DNA from: Sva-07 sp031398325
GTDB taxonomy: Bacteria; Actinomycetota; Acidimicrobiia; Acidimicrobiales; Ilumatobacteraceae
Direction: 5' to 3'
DNA length: 64,000 nucleotides
NCBI GenBank assembly: GCA_031398325.1
Contig: JANNNB010000072.1
Span: forward strand, 25,725-89,724
Under the pieces are notes generated by a model. It made no database searches, was not told the origin of the DNA, and saw only the letters and a list, made by a program, of their open reading frames with translations. The translations under genes and the position numbers were made by a program. Position 1 is the stretch's first letter, and every line of letters begins with the position of its first letter. Positions 41,682 through 50,510 of this stretch are shown here, one piece after another.

Positions 41682-42236
41682 ATGATTCCCGCCATCATCG
41701 TGATTGTCATCGTTCTGGTGATCGTGGGCGTGCTCGTCGGGATGTACAACGGCCTGATCCGCCGCCGGAACCAGATCGAGAACGCCTGGGCTCAGATCGA
41801 CGTCCAGCTCAAGCGCCGGCTCGATCTCATCCCGAATCTCGTCGAGACTGTCAAGGGGTATGCCGAGCACGAGCGCGGCACCCTCGAAGCCGTGGTGCAG
41901 GCACGCAATGCCGCGATCGCCGCGCCCGACACGCCCCAAGCGCAGGCCCAGGCCGACAACGTGCTCACCGGAGCCCTCCGCCAGGTGTTCGCACTGAGCG
42001 AGGCCTATCCGGACCTCAAGGCCAACCAGAACTTCCTCTCCTTGCAAGAGGAACTGACCGCGACCGAAGGCCGCGTGGCCTACGCCCGCCAGTTCTACAA
42101 CGACAGTGTTCTGGACTACAACAACAAGATCCAGGAAGTGCCGACGGTGTTCATCGCCAAAGCCATGAACTTCGAAGAGCGTGAGTACTTCGAGGCCGAC
42201 GAGGCCGCCCGCGTGGCGCCGACCGTCGAGTTCTGA
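41682..42236 (+). CDS. lemA: LemA family protein
   Basis: 184-residue membrane-anchored helical protein. One N-terminal span (IPAIIVIVIVLVIVGVLVG) is followed by the family signature YNGLIRRRNQIENAWAQIDVQLKRR and LIPNLVETVKGYAEHE. The rest is a long antiparallel helical bundle ending FNxxEYFEAD-like. LemA proteins are paired with HtpX-type proteases in many bacteria, as here, but their role is unclear. The htpX start lies 22 bases after its stop. Confidence 0.92.
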   Translation: MIPAIIVIVIVLVIVGVLVGMYNGLIRRRNQIENAWAQIDVQLKRRLDLIPNLVETVKGYAEHERGTLEAVVQARNAAIAAPDTPQAQAQADNVLTGALRQVFALSEAYPDLKANQNFLSLQEELTATEGRVAYARQFYNDSVLDYNNKIQEVPTVFIAKAMNFEEREYFEADEAARVAPTVEF

Positions 42237-42258
42237 TCCGGCTCCGGCTCTCTCCACG

Positions 42259-43164
42259 ATGTTCGAACTGATTCGCGCGAACAAGCGCCGCAGCATCCTT
42301 CTCGTCGTCGGCTTCATGGCGATCGTCGTCATCGTCGGCACGATCATCGGGTTGATCTTCGGGAACGGCCCCGTCTTCGCCATCGTCGCCCTGGTGTTCG
42401 GTGCAGTGGTCGCGTTCGCCTCGTACTGGAACGCCGACAAGATCGCTCTGTCGGTGAGCCGCGCAAAGCCGGCCGACCCGGCCCAGTACCAACGGCTCCA
42501 CAACCTCGTGGAAGGCCTGTGCATCGCCGGTGGCATCCCCAAGCCAGGCATCTACGTCGTCGACGATCTGGCGCCCAACGCATTCGCCACGGGGCGCAAC
42601 CCGAACCATGCCGCCATCGCCGTGACCACCGGCCTGCTGGAGAAGATGAATCGCGTCGAGTTGGAGGGTGTGCTCGCCCATGAATTGAGTCACATCCGCA
42701 ACTACGACATCCTGGTGTCCACCCTGGCCGTCACCATGGTGGGCTCGATCGCACTGATGTCCGACATGGCGGTGCGCACGATGTGGTGGAACGGCGGTCG
42801 CATCAGCCGCGGGGGCGACCGGTCGAACGGCAACAATCCACTCGCCTACGTGGGGTTTCTCCTGTTGATCATGGCCCCGATCGTGGCCAAGGCGATGCAG
42901 GCGACCATCTCGAGAAGCCGAGAGACGCTCGCCGACGTGAGCGCCTGCCAGATGACCCGCTACCCACCGGGTCTCATCTCGGCGCTCGAGAAGCTGAAGG
43001 CCGATACGACAGTGACGCACTCCGCGTCCACCGCTACGGCACACTTGTGGATCGAACAACCAATGAGCGGTGTCGGAGACGCCGGCAAGCTCGGCGGCGT
43101 CCACCGACTGTTCGACACGCACCCCCCGCTCGACGAGCGGATCGCACTCCTGAGAGAACTCTGA
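42259..43164 (+). CDS. htpX: Membrane zinc metalloprotease HtpX
   Basis: M48-family protease for quality control of membrane proteins. The ATG at 42259 gives 301 residues. Two N-terminal spans (SILLVVGFMAIVVIVGTIIG and GPVFAIVALVFGAVVAFAS) precede the zinc motif HELSH (141-145) in VLAHELSHIRNYD. The third ligand glutamate is in SRETLADVSACQMTRYPPGL. The C-terminus FDTHPPLDERIALLREL is the usual HtpX ending. The stop shares one base with the next ATG (TGATG), so it is co-transcribed with the lipoprotein gene. Confidence 0.94.
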   Translation: MFELIRANKRRSILLVVGFMAIVVIVGTIIGLIFGNGPVFAIVALVFGAVVAFASYWNADKIALSVSRAKPADPAQYQRLHNLVEGLCIAGGIPKPGIYVVDDLAPNAFATGRNPNHAAIAVTTGLLEKMNRVELEGVLAHELSHIRNYDILVSTLAVTMVGSIALMSDMAVRTMWWNGGRISRGGDRSNGNNPLAYVGFLLLIMAPIVAKAMQATISRSRETLADVSACQMTRYPPGLISALEKLKADTTVTHSASTATAHLWIEQPMSGVGDAGKLGGVHRLFDTHPPLDERIALLREL

Positions 43165-44300
43165 TGAACCGAACCCGCCCCGCCCTGTTCCGCCCTGCCA
43201 TTCTGATCGGAGCGTCAGCACTCGTGATCGCTGCCTGCGGCGGCGGCGGTGGTGACGCGGACGAAGCGACCACGACCGTCGCTCCGACCACGACGGCCGC
43301 GCCGTCGACGACGGCAAAGCCCACCACGACGTCATCGTCGTCGACGTCGAGCACGAGCACGACCACCACGATTCCGACCATCATCCGCCAGCCGCTCACC
43401 GGCGAGCCGGTCGCGAGCGAGGCCGACATCATCGATCGTGCTGCGATGATCGTGAAGGTCGACAATGTTCCGCAGGCCCGCGCCAACCAGACCGGCCTTG
43501 CAATGGCCGACGTCGTCTTCGAGGAGATCGTCGAGGGACGTGCCACGAGGTTTGCGGCCGTCTTCCATTCGCAGAGTGCCGATCCGGTCGGCCCCATCCG
43601 TTCCGGTCGCACGCAGGACATCGCGTTGTTCGGATCGTTCAACTCGCCGCTGTTCGTCTGGAGCGGCGGCAACGCCGGTGTCACCAGGATGATCGACGAG
43701 TCGACCTTGATCAACATGGGCCCGAACCACGCGCAGGGCTACTACCGCGGACCGGGATCGGCGCCGCACAACTACTACAACGACACCGACACGATCTGGC
43801 TCCAGACACCACCCGAGCAGCCGGGCCCACCGGCACAGCAGTACGTCTACCTCCGCCCAGAGGAGACCTTCGTCGGCGAGCCCACGGCGGGCGTCGGTCT
43901 GTCGGTCGGCGCCACTCGTGTCGAGTGGACGTGGAACGAAGAAGCCGGCAAGTTCGATCGCACACAGAACGGCAGCCTCCACGTCGACAAGACGTACGGA
44001 CAGATCGCGGCGACCAACGTCGTGATCATGGGCGTCCAGTACCAGCCGAGCGTCGTCGACAACCGGAGTCCCGAGGCGCAAACCGTCGGTGAGGGCCCGG
44101 TCTTTGTCTTCAGTGACGGCCAGTACATCGAAGGTCGCTGGCAGCGCGAGGTGGGCATCTACCCGCTGCGTTTCGTCGATCTCGAAGGCAATGACATCGC
44201 GTTGTCACCGGGCAACACCTGGATCGAGCTCGCGGACGAGGTGCCGACCATCGATCCGAACAAGACCGGCATCGACATGCTGATCAAGCCCGCCGCCTGA
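43164..44300 (+). CDS. DUF3048 lipoprotein (YerB-like)
   Basis: 378 residues. A signal sequence with lipobox (LVIAAC, cysteine near residue 26) predicts a lipid-anchored, extracytoplasmic protein. A Thr/Ser-rich linker of about 45 residues follows (ATTTVAPTTTAAPSTT). The rest matches DUF3048: VKVDNVPQARANQTGLAMADVV, EEIVEGRATRFAAVFHSQ, GPIRSGRTQDI and VEWTWNEEAGKFDRTQNG. Function is unknown; relatives are envelope proteins of Gram-positive bacteria. Translational coupling to htpX suggests a joint envelope role. Confidence 0.87.
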   Translation: MNRTRPALFRPAILIGASALVIAACGGGGGDADEATTTVAPTTTAAPSTTAKPTTTSSSSTSSTSTTTTIPTIIRQPLTGEPVASEADIIDRAAMIVKVDNVPQARANQTGLAMADVVFEEIVEGRATRFAAVFHSQSADPVGPIRSGRTQDIALFGSFNSPLFVWSGGNAGVTRMIDESTLINMGPNHAQGYYRGPGSAPHNYYNDTDTIWLQTPPEQPGPPAQQYVYLRPEETFVGEPTAGVGLSVGATRVEWTWNEEAGKFDRTQNGSLHVDKTYGQIAATNVVIMGVQYQPSVVDNRSPEAQTVGEGPVFVFSDGQYIEGRWQREVGIYPLRFVDLEGNDIALSPGNTWIELADEVPTIDPNKTGIDMLIKPAA

Positions 44301-44347
44301 CACCCACAGCACCAGGAAACCCCCGGCTCGTTCGGCAAGTTGGAAAG

Positions 44348-44353
44348 TACGCT
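44348..44353 (+). promoter_or_regulatory. Candidate -10 element for pdxS
   Basis: TACGCT ends 6 bases before the ATG at 44360. Confidence 0.45.
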
Positions 44354-44359
44354 GACGGC

Positions 44360-45247
44360 ATGAGTGACGCCCGGAGTACTGGCACGTTCCAGGTCAAGCG
44401 AGGTCTGGCCGAGATGATGAAGGGCGGCGTCATCATGGACGTCGTCACACCTGGTCAGGCAAAGATCGCCGAAGACGCAGGAGCGGTCGCCGTCATGGCG
44501 CTCGAGCGAGTCCCGGCCGACATCCGTCGTGACGGTGGCGTTGCCCGCATGAGCGACCCGGAGATGATCGAAGGCATCAAGGAGGCCGTGTCGATCCCCG
44601 TCATGGCCAAGGTGCGGATCGGTCACTTCGTCGAGGCGCAGATCATCCAGGCCCTCGGCGTCGACTTCATCGACGAGTCCGAGGTGCTCACCCCGGCCGA
44701 CGAGGCGTACCACATCGACAAGTTCGCGTTCGACGTGCCGTTCGTGTGCGGAGCGACCAACCTCGGCGAGGCGCTCCGTCGCATCTCCGAAGGCGCCGCG
44801 ATGATCCGCTCGAAGGGCGAGGCCGGAACCGGCAACGTCGTCGAGGCGGTCCGCCACTTGCGCTCGATCATCGGCGACATCAAGAAGATCACCCAGGCCG
44901 ACGACGCCGAGTTGTTCGGTTGGGCGAAGAACCTCCAGGCTCCGCTGCCGCTCGTGCAGGAGATCGCCGAGACGGGAAAGCTCCCGGTCCCGCTGTTCTG
45001 CGCAGGCGGACTCGCCACCCCGGCCGACGCCGCGCTGGCGATGCAGCTCGGTGCCGAAGCGGTGTTCGTCGGTTCCGGCATCTTCAAATCGGAAGACCCG
45101 TCGCCGCGTGCCAAGGCGATCGTCGAGGCCACGACCCACTTCCGAGATGCCCACATCCTGGCCAAGGTCAGCCGCGGCCTCGGTGCACCCATGACCGGTA
45201 TCGAGATGGACGAAATCAACCAGCGCTACGCCGATCGGGGCTGGTGA
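44360..45247 (+). CDS. pdxS: Pyridoxal 5'-phosphate synthase, lyase subunit PdxS
   Basis: PdxS builds PLP from ribose 5-phosphate, glyceraldehyde 3-phosphate and ammonia in a dodecameric complex with PdxT. 295 residues with almost invariant sequence: GLAEMMKGGVIMDVVTPGQA, ALERVPADIR, the Schiff-base lysine K84 in MAKVRIGH, DESEVLTPAD, CGATNLGEALRRI, RSKGEAGTGNVVEAVRH and VGSGIFKS. The pdxT GTG overlaps the stop by 4 bases. This is the DXP-independent route of PLP synthesis. Confidence 0.98.
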   Translation: MSDARSTGTFQVKRGLAEMMKGGVIMDVVTPGQAKIAEDAGAVAVMALERVPADIRRDGGVARMSDPEMIEGIKEAVSIPVMAKVRIGHFVEAQIIQALGVDFIDESEVLTPADEAYHIDKFAFDVPFVCGATNLGEALRRISEGAAMIRSKGEAGTGNVVEAVRHLRSIIGDIKKITQADDAELFGWAKNLQAPLPLVQEIAETGKLPVPLFCAGGLATPADAALAMQLGAEAVFVGSGIFKSEDPSPRAKAIVEATTHFRDAHILAKVSRGLGAPMTGIEMDEINQRYADRGW

Positions 45248-45852
45248 GCACCGCTCCCACGAACGGTGCGCGGCCGGCCGTGGGCGTGCTGGCGCTCCAA
45301 GGTGCGTTCGCCGCCCATCAGGAACGCCTCCGATCGCTCGGGGTCGATGCGGCGCTGGTGAAGACGCCGGCGGACCTCGAACAGGTCGACGCGCTCGTGC
45401 TCCCGGGTGGCGAGAGCACGACGATGTCGAAGCTGCTCACCACCAGTGAACTGTTCGAACCGCTCGGCAAGCGGATCCACGAGGGCATGGCCGTGTTCGG
45501 CACCTGTGCCGGCATGATCCTGTGCGCCGGCGAGGTCCTCCACGGCCGGGACGACCAGCACGGATTCGAGCGGATCGACATCACCGTGAGGCGCAACGGA
45601 TACGGCCGCCAACTCGACAGCTTCGAGGCCGACATCGCGGTCGAGTCGATCGGAGCACCGTTCCACGCCGTGTTCATCCGGGCGCCGCTCGTCGTACGTG
45701 TCGGTGCTGGCGTCGACGTCCTGGCCGAGCACGACGGCGTGCCTGTTCTGCTGCGTGACGGAAGTTGTACGGTGGCAGCGTTCCATCCCGAGTTGACCGA
45801 CGACAATCGGCTGCACGAGATGTTCCTCGATTCGATCACCGCCGCGAGCTAG
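45244..45852 (+). CDS. pdxT: Pyridoxal 5'-phosphate synthase, glutaminase subunit PdxT
   Basis: Glutaminase that feeds ammonia to PdxS. The GTG at 45244 overlaps the pdxS stop (GTGA) and gives 202 residues. GVLALQGAFAAH, LPGGESTTMSKLL (oxyanion strand) and the nucleophile C88 in FGTCAGMIL are present, and the His-Glu part of the triad is in AAFHPELT. The gene pair order is the usual one, and the yebC start follows 12 bases later. Confidence 0.96.
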   Translation: MSTAPTNGARPAVGVLALQGAFAAHQERLRSLGVDAALVKTPADLEQVDALVLPGGESTTMSKLLTTSELFEPLGKRIHEGMAVFGTCAGMILCAGEVLHGRDDQHGFERIDITVRRNGYGRQLDSFEADIAVESIGAPFHAVFIRAPLVVRVGAGVDVLAEHDGVPVLLRDGSCTVAAFHPELTDDNRLHEMFLDSITAAS

Positions 45853-45864
45853 TACGGAGACGAC

Positions 45865-46611
45865 ATGTCCGGCCATTCCAAATGGGCAACGATCAAGCAC
45901 AAGAAGGGCGCGGCCGACAAGGCGCGCGGCAAGCTGTTCAACAAGCTCGCCCGGCAGATCGAGGTGGCCGCCAAATCCGGTGGTGACATCGACACCAACC
46001 CCACCCTGCGCACCGCCGTCCAGAAGGCCAAAGCAGGCCGGATGACCAACGACGCGATCGATCGTGCGATCAAGCGCGGCACCGGCGATGCCGATGGGGG
46101 AACGTACGAGAGCATCATGTACGAGGGCTACGCACCGGGCGGTGTGGCGCTGATGATCGACGTGCTGACCGACAACCGCAACCGGACCGGGTCCGAAATC
46201 CGACACGTGTTCAGCAAGCTCGGCGGCTCGATGGCCGAGCCCGGTGCGGTCGGCTGGCAGTTCGGTCGGCGCGGGGTGATCCTCACCGGTGACGGCGTCG
46301 ACGAGGATCAGGTGATGCTGGTCGCGATCGATGCGGGCGCTGACGACGTGATCCAGGACGGCGACAGCTTCCGGATCATGACCGCCCCGTCGGTGGTGTA
46401 CGACGTGAAGGCCGTGCTCGACGAAGCGGGTATCGAAGTCATCTCGGCCGATTCGCCCATGGTGTCGGAGAACCTCGTGCCGGTCACCGATCTCAACGAC
46501 GCCAAGGCCGTGCTTCGAATCCTCGAAGCACTCGAAGACAACGACGACGTGCAAGACGTCTTCTCGAACTTCGACATCACCGACGAGCTCCTGGAAATGG
46601 CGGCCTCGTGA
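45865..46611 (+). CDS. yebC: YebC/TACO1 family protein
   Basis: 248 residues of the YebC/TACO1 family, described as transcription regulators and, more recently, as ribosome-associated factors that relieve stalling. MSGHSKWATIKHKKGAADKARGK is the family start in pieces. NPTLRTAVQKAKAGRMTND, YEGYAPGGVALMIDVLTDNRNRT and the acidic C-terminus with LEDNDDVQDVFSNFDI complete it. The order pdxS-pdxT-yebC-ruvC is common in actinobacteria. A GGAG lies 8 bases before the ATG. The next gene's GTG overlaps the stop. Confidence 0.96.
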   Translation: MSGHSKWATIKHKKGAADKARGKLFNKLARQIEVAAKSGGDIDTNPTLRTAVQKAKAGRMTNDAIDRAIKRGTGDADGGTYESIMYEGYAPGGVALMIDVLTDNRNRTGSEIRHVFSKLGGSMAEPGAVGWQFGRRGVILTGDGVDEDQVMLVAIDAGADDVIQDGDSFRIMTAPSVVYDVKAVLDEAGIEVISADSPMVSENLVPVTDLNDAKAVLRILEALEDNDDVQDVFSNFDITDELLEMAAS

Positions 46612-47066
46612 GCCTCAGTGTCGGCGATGCCGCTCCCGATTTCACACTGCCGGCCACCGGAGATCGCAACGTCTCGCTGAGCGACTACGCCGGACAGCCG
46701 GTCGTGCTCGTCTTCTATCCGGGCGACGACACGCCGGTGTGCACGAAGCAGCTCAACAGCTACAACGACGAGCTCGAGAAGTTCACGGAGCTGAACGCGC
46801 AGGTCCTCGGGATCTCCGCCCAGGACGTCACCAGCCACACGGCGTTCTCCGGAAAGCACGGGTTCGAGTTCCCGTTGCTGGCAGACACGGACAAGTCGGT
46901 CGCCGCGCTCTACGGCACGCTCGGTCCGATCGGCTTCCCACGGCGGAGCGTTTTCATCATCGACGCCGGCGGCGTCGTCCGGTACGCGCACCGCGCCATC
47001 GCCGGGCTCACCTATCGCCCCGTCAAAGAGCTCGTCGCAGAACTCGACAAACTCACCCCGTCCTGA
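46608..47066 (+). CDS. bcp: Peroxiredoxin, Bcp/AhpE-like
   Basis: Thioredoxin-fold peroxidase of 152 residues, GTG start overlapping the yebC stop. VGDAAPDFTLPATGD opens the fold. The peroxidatic cysteine is C45 in FYPGDDTPVCTKQL. The resolving cysteine that PrxQ/Bcp enzymes often carry five residues later is absent, and no other cysteine is present, so a one-Cys mechanism as in AhpE is likely. GPIGFPRRSVFIIDAGGVVRY is the conserved later block. It is inserted between yebC and ruvC. Confidence 0.88.
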   Translation: MSLSVGDAAPDFTLPATGDRNVSLSDYAGQPVVLVFYPGDDTPVCTKQLNSYNDELEKFTELNAQVLGISAQDVTSHTAFSGKHGFEFPLLADTDKSVAALYGTLGPIGFPRRSVFIIDAGGVVRYAHRAIAGLTYRPVKELVAELDKLTPS

Positions 47067-47165
47067 TCACGACACGCCACTCCCGGAAACTGTCACGCCT
47101 CGCGCCGCCAGCCGGCGCGACAGGCGACAAGTTCGGGAATCACGAACAGCGGACGGATGATCGGG

Positions 47166-47187
47166 TACTGTTCGAACCTGTGTTCGT
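47166..47187 (+). promoter_or_regulatory. ruvC promoter with LexA-type SOS box
   Basis: TACTGT (47166-47171) is a -10 hexamer 8 bases before the GTG at 47180. TCGAAC-CTGT-GTTCGT (47172-47187) matches the actinobacterial LexA site TCGAAC-N4-GTTCGA in 11 of 12 fixed positions. The box overlaps the likely transcript start and the start codon, ideal for repression of ruvCAB. Confidence 0.65.
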
Positions 47188-47752
47188 CACCGCTGCGCCG
47201 CCCCCGGCCGGATCGTTCCGGGTGCTCGGGATCGACCCCGGTCTCACGCGATGCGGGTATGCCATCGTCGACGGAGGTCGGGGTGGGGCGGTGAAGGCGG
47301 TGTCGCTCGGGGTGATCCGCACGCCGCCGGCCGATCCGCTGCCGCAGCGGCTCGCCGCGTTGCGCCACGAGTTCGAAGCGTTGATCGCGGAATTCGCCCC
47401 CCATGCGGTGGCCGTCGAGCAGGTGTTCTTCCAGGTCAACGTCCGCACGGCCATGAGCGTGGGCCAAGCCAGCGGATTGGCGCTCGCCGAGGCGGCGATC
47501 GCCGGATGCGAGGTCGTGCAGTACACCCCCAATCAGGTCAAGGACGCGGTGGCCGGCTGGGGCGGGGCCGACAAGATCCAAGTGCAGAAGATGGTGCAGG
47601 TTCGGCTCGGCCTGACGGCGTTGCCGAAGCCGGCCGACGCCGCCGACGCAGCGGCGCTCGCGTTGTGTCATCTCGCCATGTCGCCGATGCGGCATCGGGT
47701 CGCCGCCGCCGTCGACTCGGCGGCGAACGCAGGCCGGGAGCGTTCCGCATGA
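47180..47752 (+). CDS. ruvC: Holliday junction resolvase RuvC
   Basis: Endonuclease resolving four-way junctions, working with RuvAB. The GTG at 47180 gives 190 residues and fits a leaderless transcript; a GTG at 47222 (starting at VLGIDPG) is an alternative. Catalytic acids lie in LGIDPGLTRCGYAIVDG, VAVEQVFFQVN and DAADAAALALCHL. TPNQVKDAVAGWGGADKIQV is the conserved DNA-binding region. ruvA starts at the overlapping ATGA. The upstream SOS box points to damage-inducible expression of the three ruv genes. Confidence 0.94.
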   Translation: MFVTAAPPPAGSFRVLGIDPGLTRCGYAIVDGGRGGAVKAVSLGVIRTPPADPLPQRLAALRHEFEALIAEFAPHAVAVEQVFFQVNVRTAMSVGQASGLALAEAAIAGCEVVQYTPNQVKDAVAGWGGADKIQVQKMVQVRLGLTALPKPADAADAAALALCHLAMSPMRHRVAAAVDSAANAGRERSA

Positions 47753-48339
47753 TCGGTTCGCTACGCGGCTCCGTGCTCGAACGCACGACCGACTCCACCG
47801 TGCTGCTGGAGGTGAACGGCGTCGGATATCTCGTCACGGTCTCGCACCGCACCTTGGCCGAACTGGAGCCGTCGAGCAACACGTTCCTCTACGTTCATCA
47901 TCACATCCGCGAAGACGGCCAGACGTTGTTCGGGTTCGCTTCACGCGAGGAGCGCGGCACCTTCCAGGTGCTCATCGGCGTCCACGGAATCGGACCTGCA
48001 CTGGCGATGGCGATCCTGGCCACGCACCCGCCGCTTGCGCTCGTCGACATCGTGGCCAGCAACGACACGGCCGCGCTGTCGCTGGTCCCCGGCGTCGGCA
48101 AGAAGACCGCGGAACGACTCATCGTCGAGTTGCGCGATCGCCTCTCGATCCCCGTTCTCGAGAGCGCCGGAGCCACCGGGGGACAGGGTTCGGCGGTCGC
48201 CGACGTACGCGAGGCCCTGACCGGGCTCGGCTACGGAACCGACGAAGTGCGTGAGGTGTTGCGCGACCTGTCGAGCGACTCCGATTCGGCGTCACTGCTT
48301 CGTGAGGCACTCAAGTCGCTGGGGGCCCGTCGTGCGTGA
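47749..48339 (+). CDS. ruvA: Holliday junction branch migration protein RuvA
   Basis: RuvA binds the junction as a tetramer and loads RuvB rings. 196 residues. MIGSLRGSVLERTTDSTVLLEVNGVGYLV (in pieces) is the OB-fold. LIGVHGIGPALAMAIL and LSLVPGVGKKTAERLIVELRDRL are the two helix-hairpin-helix motifs. The C-terminal 50 residues form the RuvB-contact domain (VREALTGLGYGTDEVREVL). The start overlaps ruvC (ATGA) and the end overlaps ruvB by 8 bases. Confidence 0.96.
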   Translation: MIGSLRGSVLERTTDSTVLLEVNGVGYLVTVSHRTLAELEPSSNTFLYVHHHIREDGQTLFGFASREERGTFQVLIGVHGIGPALAMAILATHPPLALVDIVASNDTAALSLVPGVGKKTAERLIVELRDRLSIPVLESAGATGGQGSAVADVREALTGLGYGTDEVREVLRDLSSDSDSASLLREALKSLGARRA

Positions 48340-49408
48340 GGAGTTCCTCGACCCGAGCATCACTCCCTCCGACGGCGGCGACCAGCCGATCGGAGACCTC
48401 GCGGGCAACCTGGCCGGCGAGCTCGACATCGAGGTGGGGCTCCGGCCAAGGGCGCTCGACGAGTTCATCGGCCAGCGGGAGCTGAAGGAGCACCTCACGA
48501 TCGTGCTCGAAGCGGCACGTAAACGGAATCAGACCGTCGATCACCTGCTGTTCGCGGGTCCGCCGGGGCTGGGGAAGACCACGCTGGCCGGAATCGTGGC
48601 GACCGAGATGGGTGTGCATCTGCACGTCACCTCAGGCCCTGCGCTCGAGCGCGCGGGCGACCTCGCAGCGATCCTCACCAAACTCGACGACGGCGATGTG
48701 TTGTTCATCGACGAGATTCATCGTCTGTCACGGGCCGTCGAAGAGATCCTGTATCCGGCGATGGAGGACTTCCAGCTCGACATCGTGGTCGGCAAGGGTC
48801 CCGCGGCGTCGAGCATCCGCTTGACGATGCCGCCGTTCACGTTGGTGGGCGCCACGACGCGGACGGGGATGATCACCGGTCCGTTGCGCGACCGCTTCGG
48901 GTTGGTGGCCAGGCTCGACTACTACGACAGCGCCGAGCTCCAGGCGATCGTCGAACGTGCCGCCGGAATACTCGATGTGCAGATCGATCGCGACGGTGCG
49001 TGGGAGATCGCCCGCCGGTCGCGTGGCACGCCTCGAATCGCGAACCGTCTGCTGCGACGGGTGCGTGACTACTCAGAGGTGCGAGCCGACGGAACGATCG
49101 ATGCTGATGTGGCGCGCGACGGTCTTGCACTCTTCGGCGTCGACGACCGTGGGCTCGACAAGGTGGACCGCGCCATCCTCACCGCGCTGTGTACCCAGTT
49201 CAAGGGTGGCCCGGTCGGACTCTCGACCGTGGCGATCAGCGTCGGCGAGCAGCCCGACACGGTCGAGGACGTGTACGAGCCGTTCCTGATCACCCAGGGA
49301 ATGATCGCCCGCACGCCGCGGGGCCGCATCGCCCTCGACGCTGCGTACGAGCACATCGGCCTTCGGCCACCGCATGCGCCGGCCGGATCGCCCGGTCTGT
49401 TCGACTGA
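48332..49408 (+). CDS. ruvB: Holliday junction branch migration helicase RuvB
   Basis: AAA+ motor of the RuvAB complex, 358 residues from a GTG at 48332. GLRPRALDEFIGQRELKEHL begins the ATPase domain. Walker A is GPPGLGKTTLA, Walker B is VLFIDEIHRL, sensor 1 is LVGATTRTGM and the arginine finger is in GPLRDRFG. The winged-helix domain ends with GPVGLSTVAISVGE and IEPFLIQ-like YEPFLITQGMIARTPRGR. It completes the SOS-regulated ruvCAB set. Sixty-seven bases separate it from queA. Confidence 0.97.
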   Translation: MREEFLDPSITPSDGGDQPIGDLAGNLAGELDIEVGLRPRALDEFIGQRELKEHLTIVLEAARKRNQTVDHLLFAGPPGLGKTTLAGIVATEMGVHLHVTSGPALERAGDLAAILTKLDDGDVLFIDEIHRLSRAVEEILYPAMEDFQLDIVVGKGPAASSIRLTMPPFTLVGATTRTGMITGPLRDRFGLVARLDYYDSAELQAIVERAAGILDVQIDRDGAWEIARRSRGTPRIANRLLRRVRDYSEVRADGTIDADVARDGLALFGVDDRGLDKVDRAILTALCTQFKGGPVGLSTVAISVGEQPDTVEDVYEPFLITQGMIARTPRGRIALDAAYEHIGLRPPHAPAGSPGLFD

Positions 49409-49462
49409 CCCTGTTCGCGCGGGTGTTCACGCGGGGACAGACCCCGAACGAACCGGGCGCCG

Positions 49463-49468
49463 TAGCCT
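49463..49468 (+). promoter_or_regulatory. Candidate -10 element for queA
   Basis: TAGCCT ends 7 bases before the GTG at 49476, and no Shine-Dalgarno site is seen. Confidence 0.4.
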
Positions 49469-49475
49469 CGGGGCG

Positions 49476-50489
49476 GTGCAGATCGCCGACTTCGACTACG
49501 TCCTCCCGGACGAGCGGATCGCTCAGACGCCGATCGAACCCCGTGACAGTGCCCGGCTCCTCGTCGACCGCGGTACCGCACCGCCCGAGCATCGCCATGT
49601 CCGCGACCTCCCCGATCTGCTCCGTACCGGTGATCTACTGGTGCTGAACGAGACGAAGGTCATCCCGGCTCGGCTCAGGCTGCAACGCGACAGCGGCGGG
49701 CAAGCGGAGGTGCTGCTCCTCGAAGCGCTGACCGGCGACCGCCGCACCTGGGAGGCCCTCCTTCGACCCGGCAAGCGGCTGAGGGTCGGCGAGGTGTTGT
49801 CCTCCGCTGGTCGTGCGACCATCCGCGTGGGTGAGCGCACGGTCGCCGGCGACACGTTCGTGGTCGAGTTGCTCGCGGAGGACATCGATCCACTCGCCGT
49901 GTTGGACGCGGTGGGCGAGATGCCCTTGCCGCCGTACATCACCGAGCGTCTCGACGACCCGGATCGGTACCAGACCGTCTTCGCTGCCGAGCCGGGGAGC
50001 GCGGCAGCTCCCACCGCCGGTCTGCATTTCACCCCCGAGCTGTTCGACCGACTCGCCGCGAGCGGCGTGGCCACCGCGAAGGTCGAACTGGTCGTCGGGC
50101 TCGACACGTTCCAGCCGATCAGCACCGAGAACCCGCTCGATCATCCGATGCACACCGAGCGATATCGGGTGCCGGAGGCGACGATGCGAGCCTGCCGCGA
50201 CGCCCAGCGTGTCGTCGCCGTCGGTACCACGGCGGTGCGCGCCCTGGAGTCGGCTGCCGCTCGCGGCGAACTCGCGGGCCGCACCGACATCTTCATTTTC
50301 CGTGGCTTCGACTGGCAGGTCGTCGACGTGTTGATGACCAACTTCCACCTGCCGAAGACCACGCTGCTGATGATGATCGACGCGTTCGTTGGTCCCCGCT
50401 GGCGAGCGCTGTACGCCGAAGCGCTGGCGGGCGACTATCGCTTTCTCTCCTTCGGCGACGCGATGCTGCTCGATCGACGAGCCAGTTGA
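49476..50489 (+). CDS. queA: S-adenosylmethionine:tRNA ribosyltransferase-isomerase
   Basis: QueA transfers the ribosyl part of SAM to preQ1 in tRNA, forming epoxyqueuosine. The GTG at 49476 gives 337 residues. DFDYVLPDERIAQTPIEPRDSARLLV is the typical start in pieces. LLVLNETKVIPARL, EVLLLEAL, MPLPPYI, AAPTAGLHFT, HTERYRV, AVGTTAVRALES and TNFHLPKTTLLMMIDAFVG follow in family order. With tgt immediately downstream this forms a queuosine tRNA modification pair; preQ1 synthesis genes are not in the window. Confidence 0.95.
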   Translation: MQIADFDYVLPDERIAQTPIEPRDSARLLVDRGTAPPEHRHVRDLPDLLRTGDLLVLNETKVIPARLRLQRDSGGQAEVLLLEALTGDRRTWEALLRPGKRLRVGEVLSSAGRATIRVGERTVAGDTFVVELLAEDIDPLAVLDAVGEMPLPPYITERLDDPDRYQTVFAAEPGSAAAPTAGLHFTPELFDRLAASGVATAKVELVVGLDTFQPISTENPLDHPMHTERYRVPEATMRACRDAQRVVAVGTTAVRALESAAARGELAGRTDIFIFRGFDWQVVDVLMTNFHLPKTTLLMMIDAFVGPRWRALYAEALAGDYRFLSFGDAMLLDRRAS

Positions 50490-50497
50490 TCGGCCGT

Positions 50498-50503
50498 TAT
50501 CGT
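50498..50503 (+). promoter_or_regulatory. Candidate -10 element for tgt
   Basis: TATCGT ends 7 bases before the ATG at 50511, although tgt could also be read through from queA 21 bases upstream. Confidence 0.3.
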
Positions 50504-50510
50504 CGCTGCG

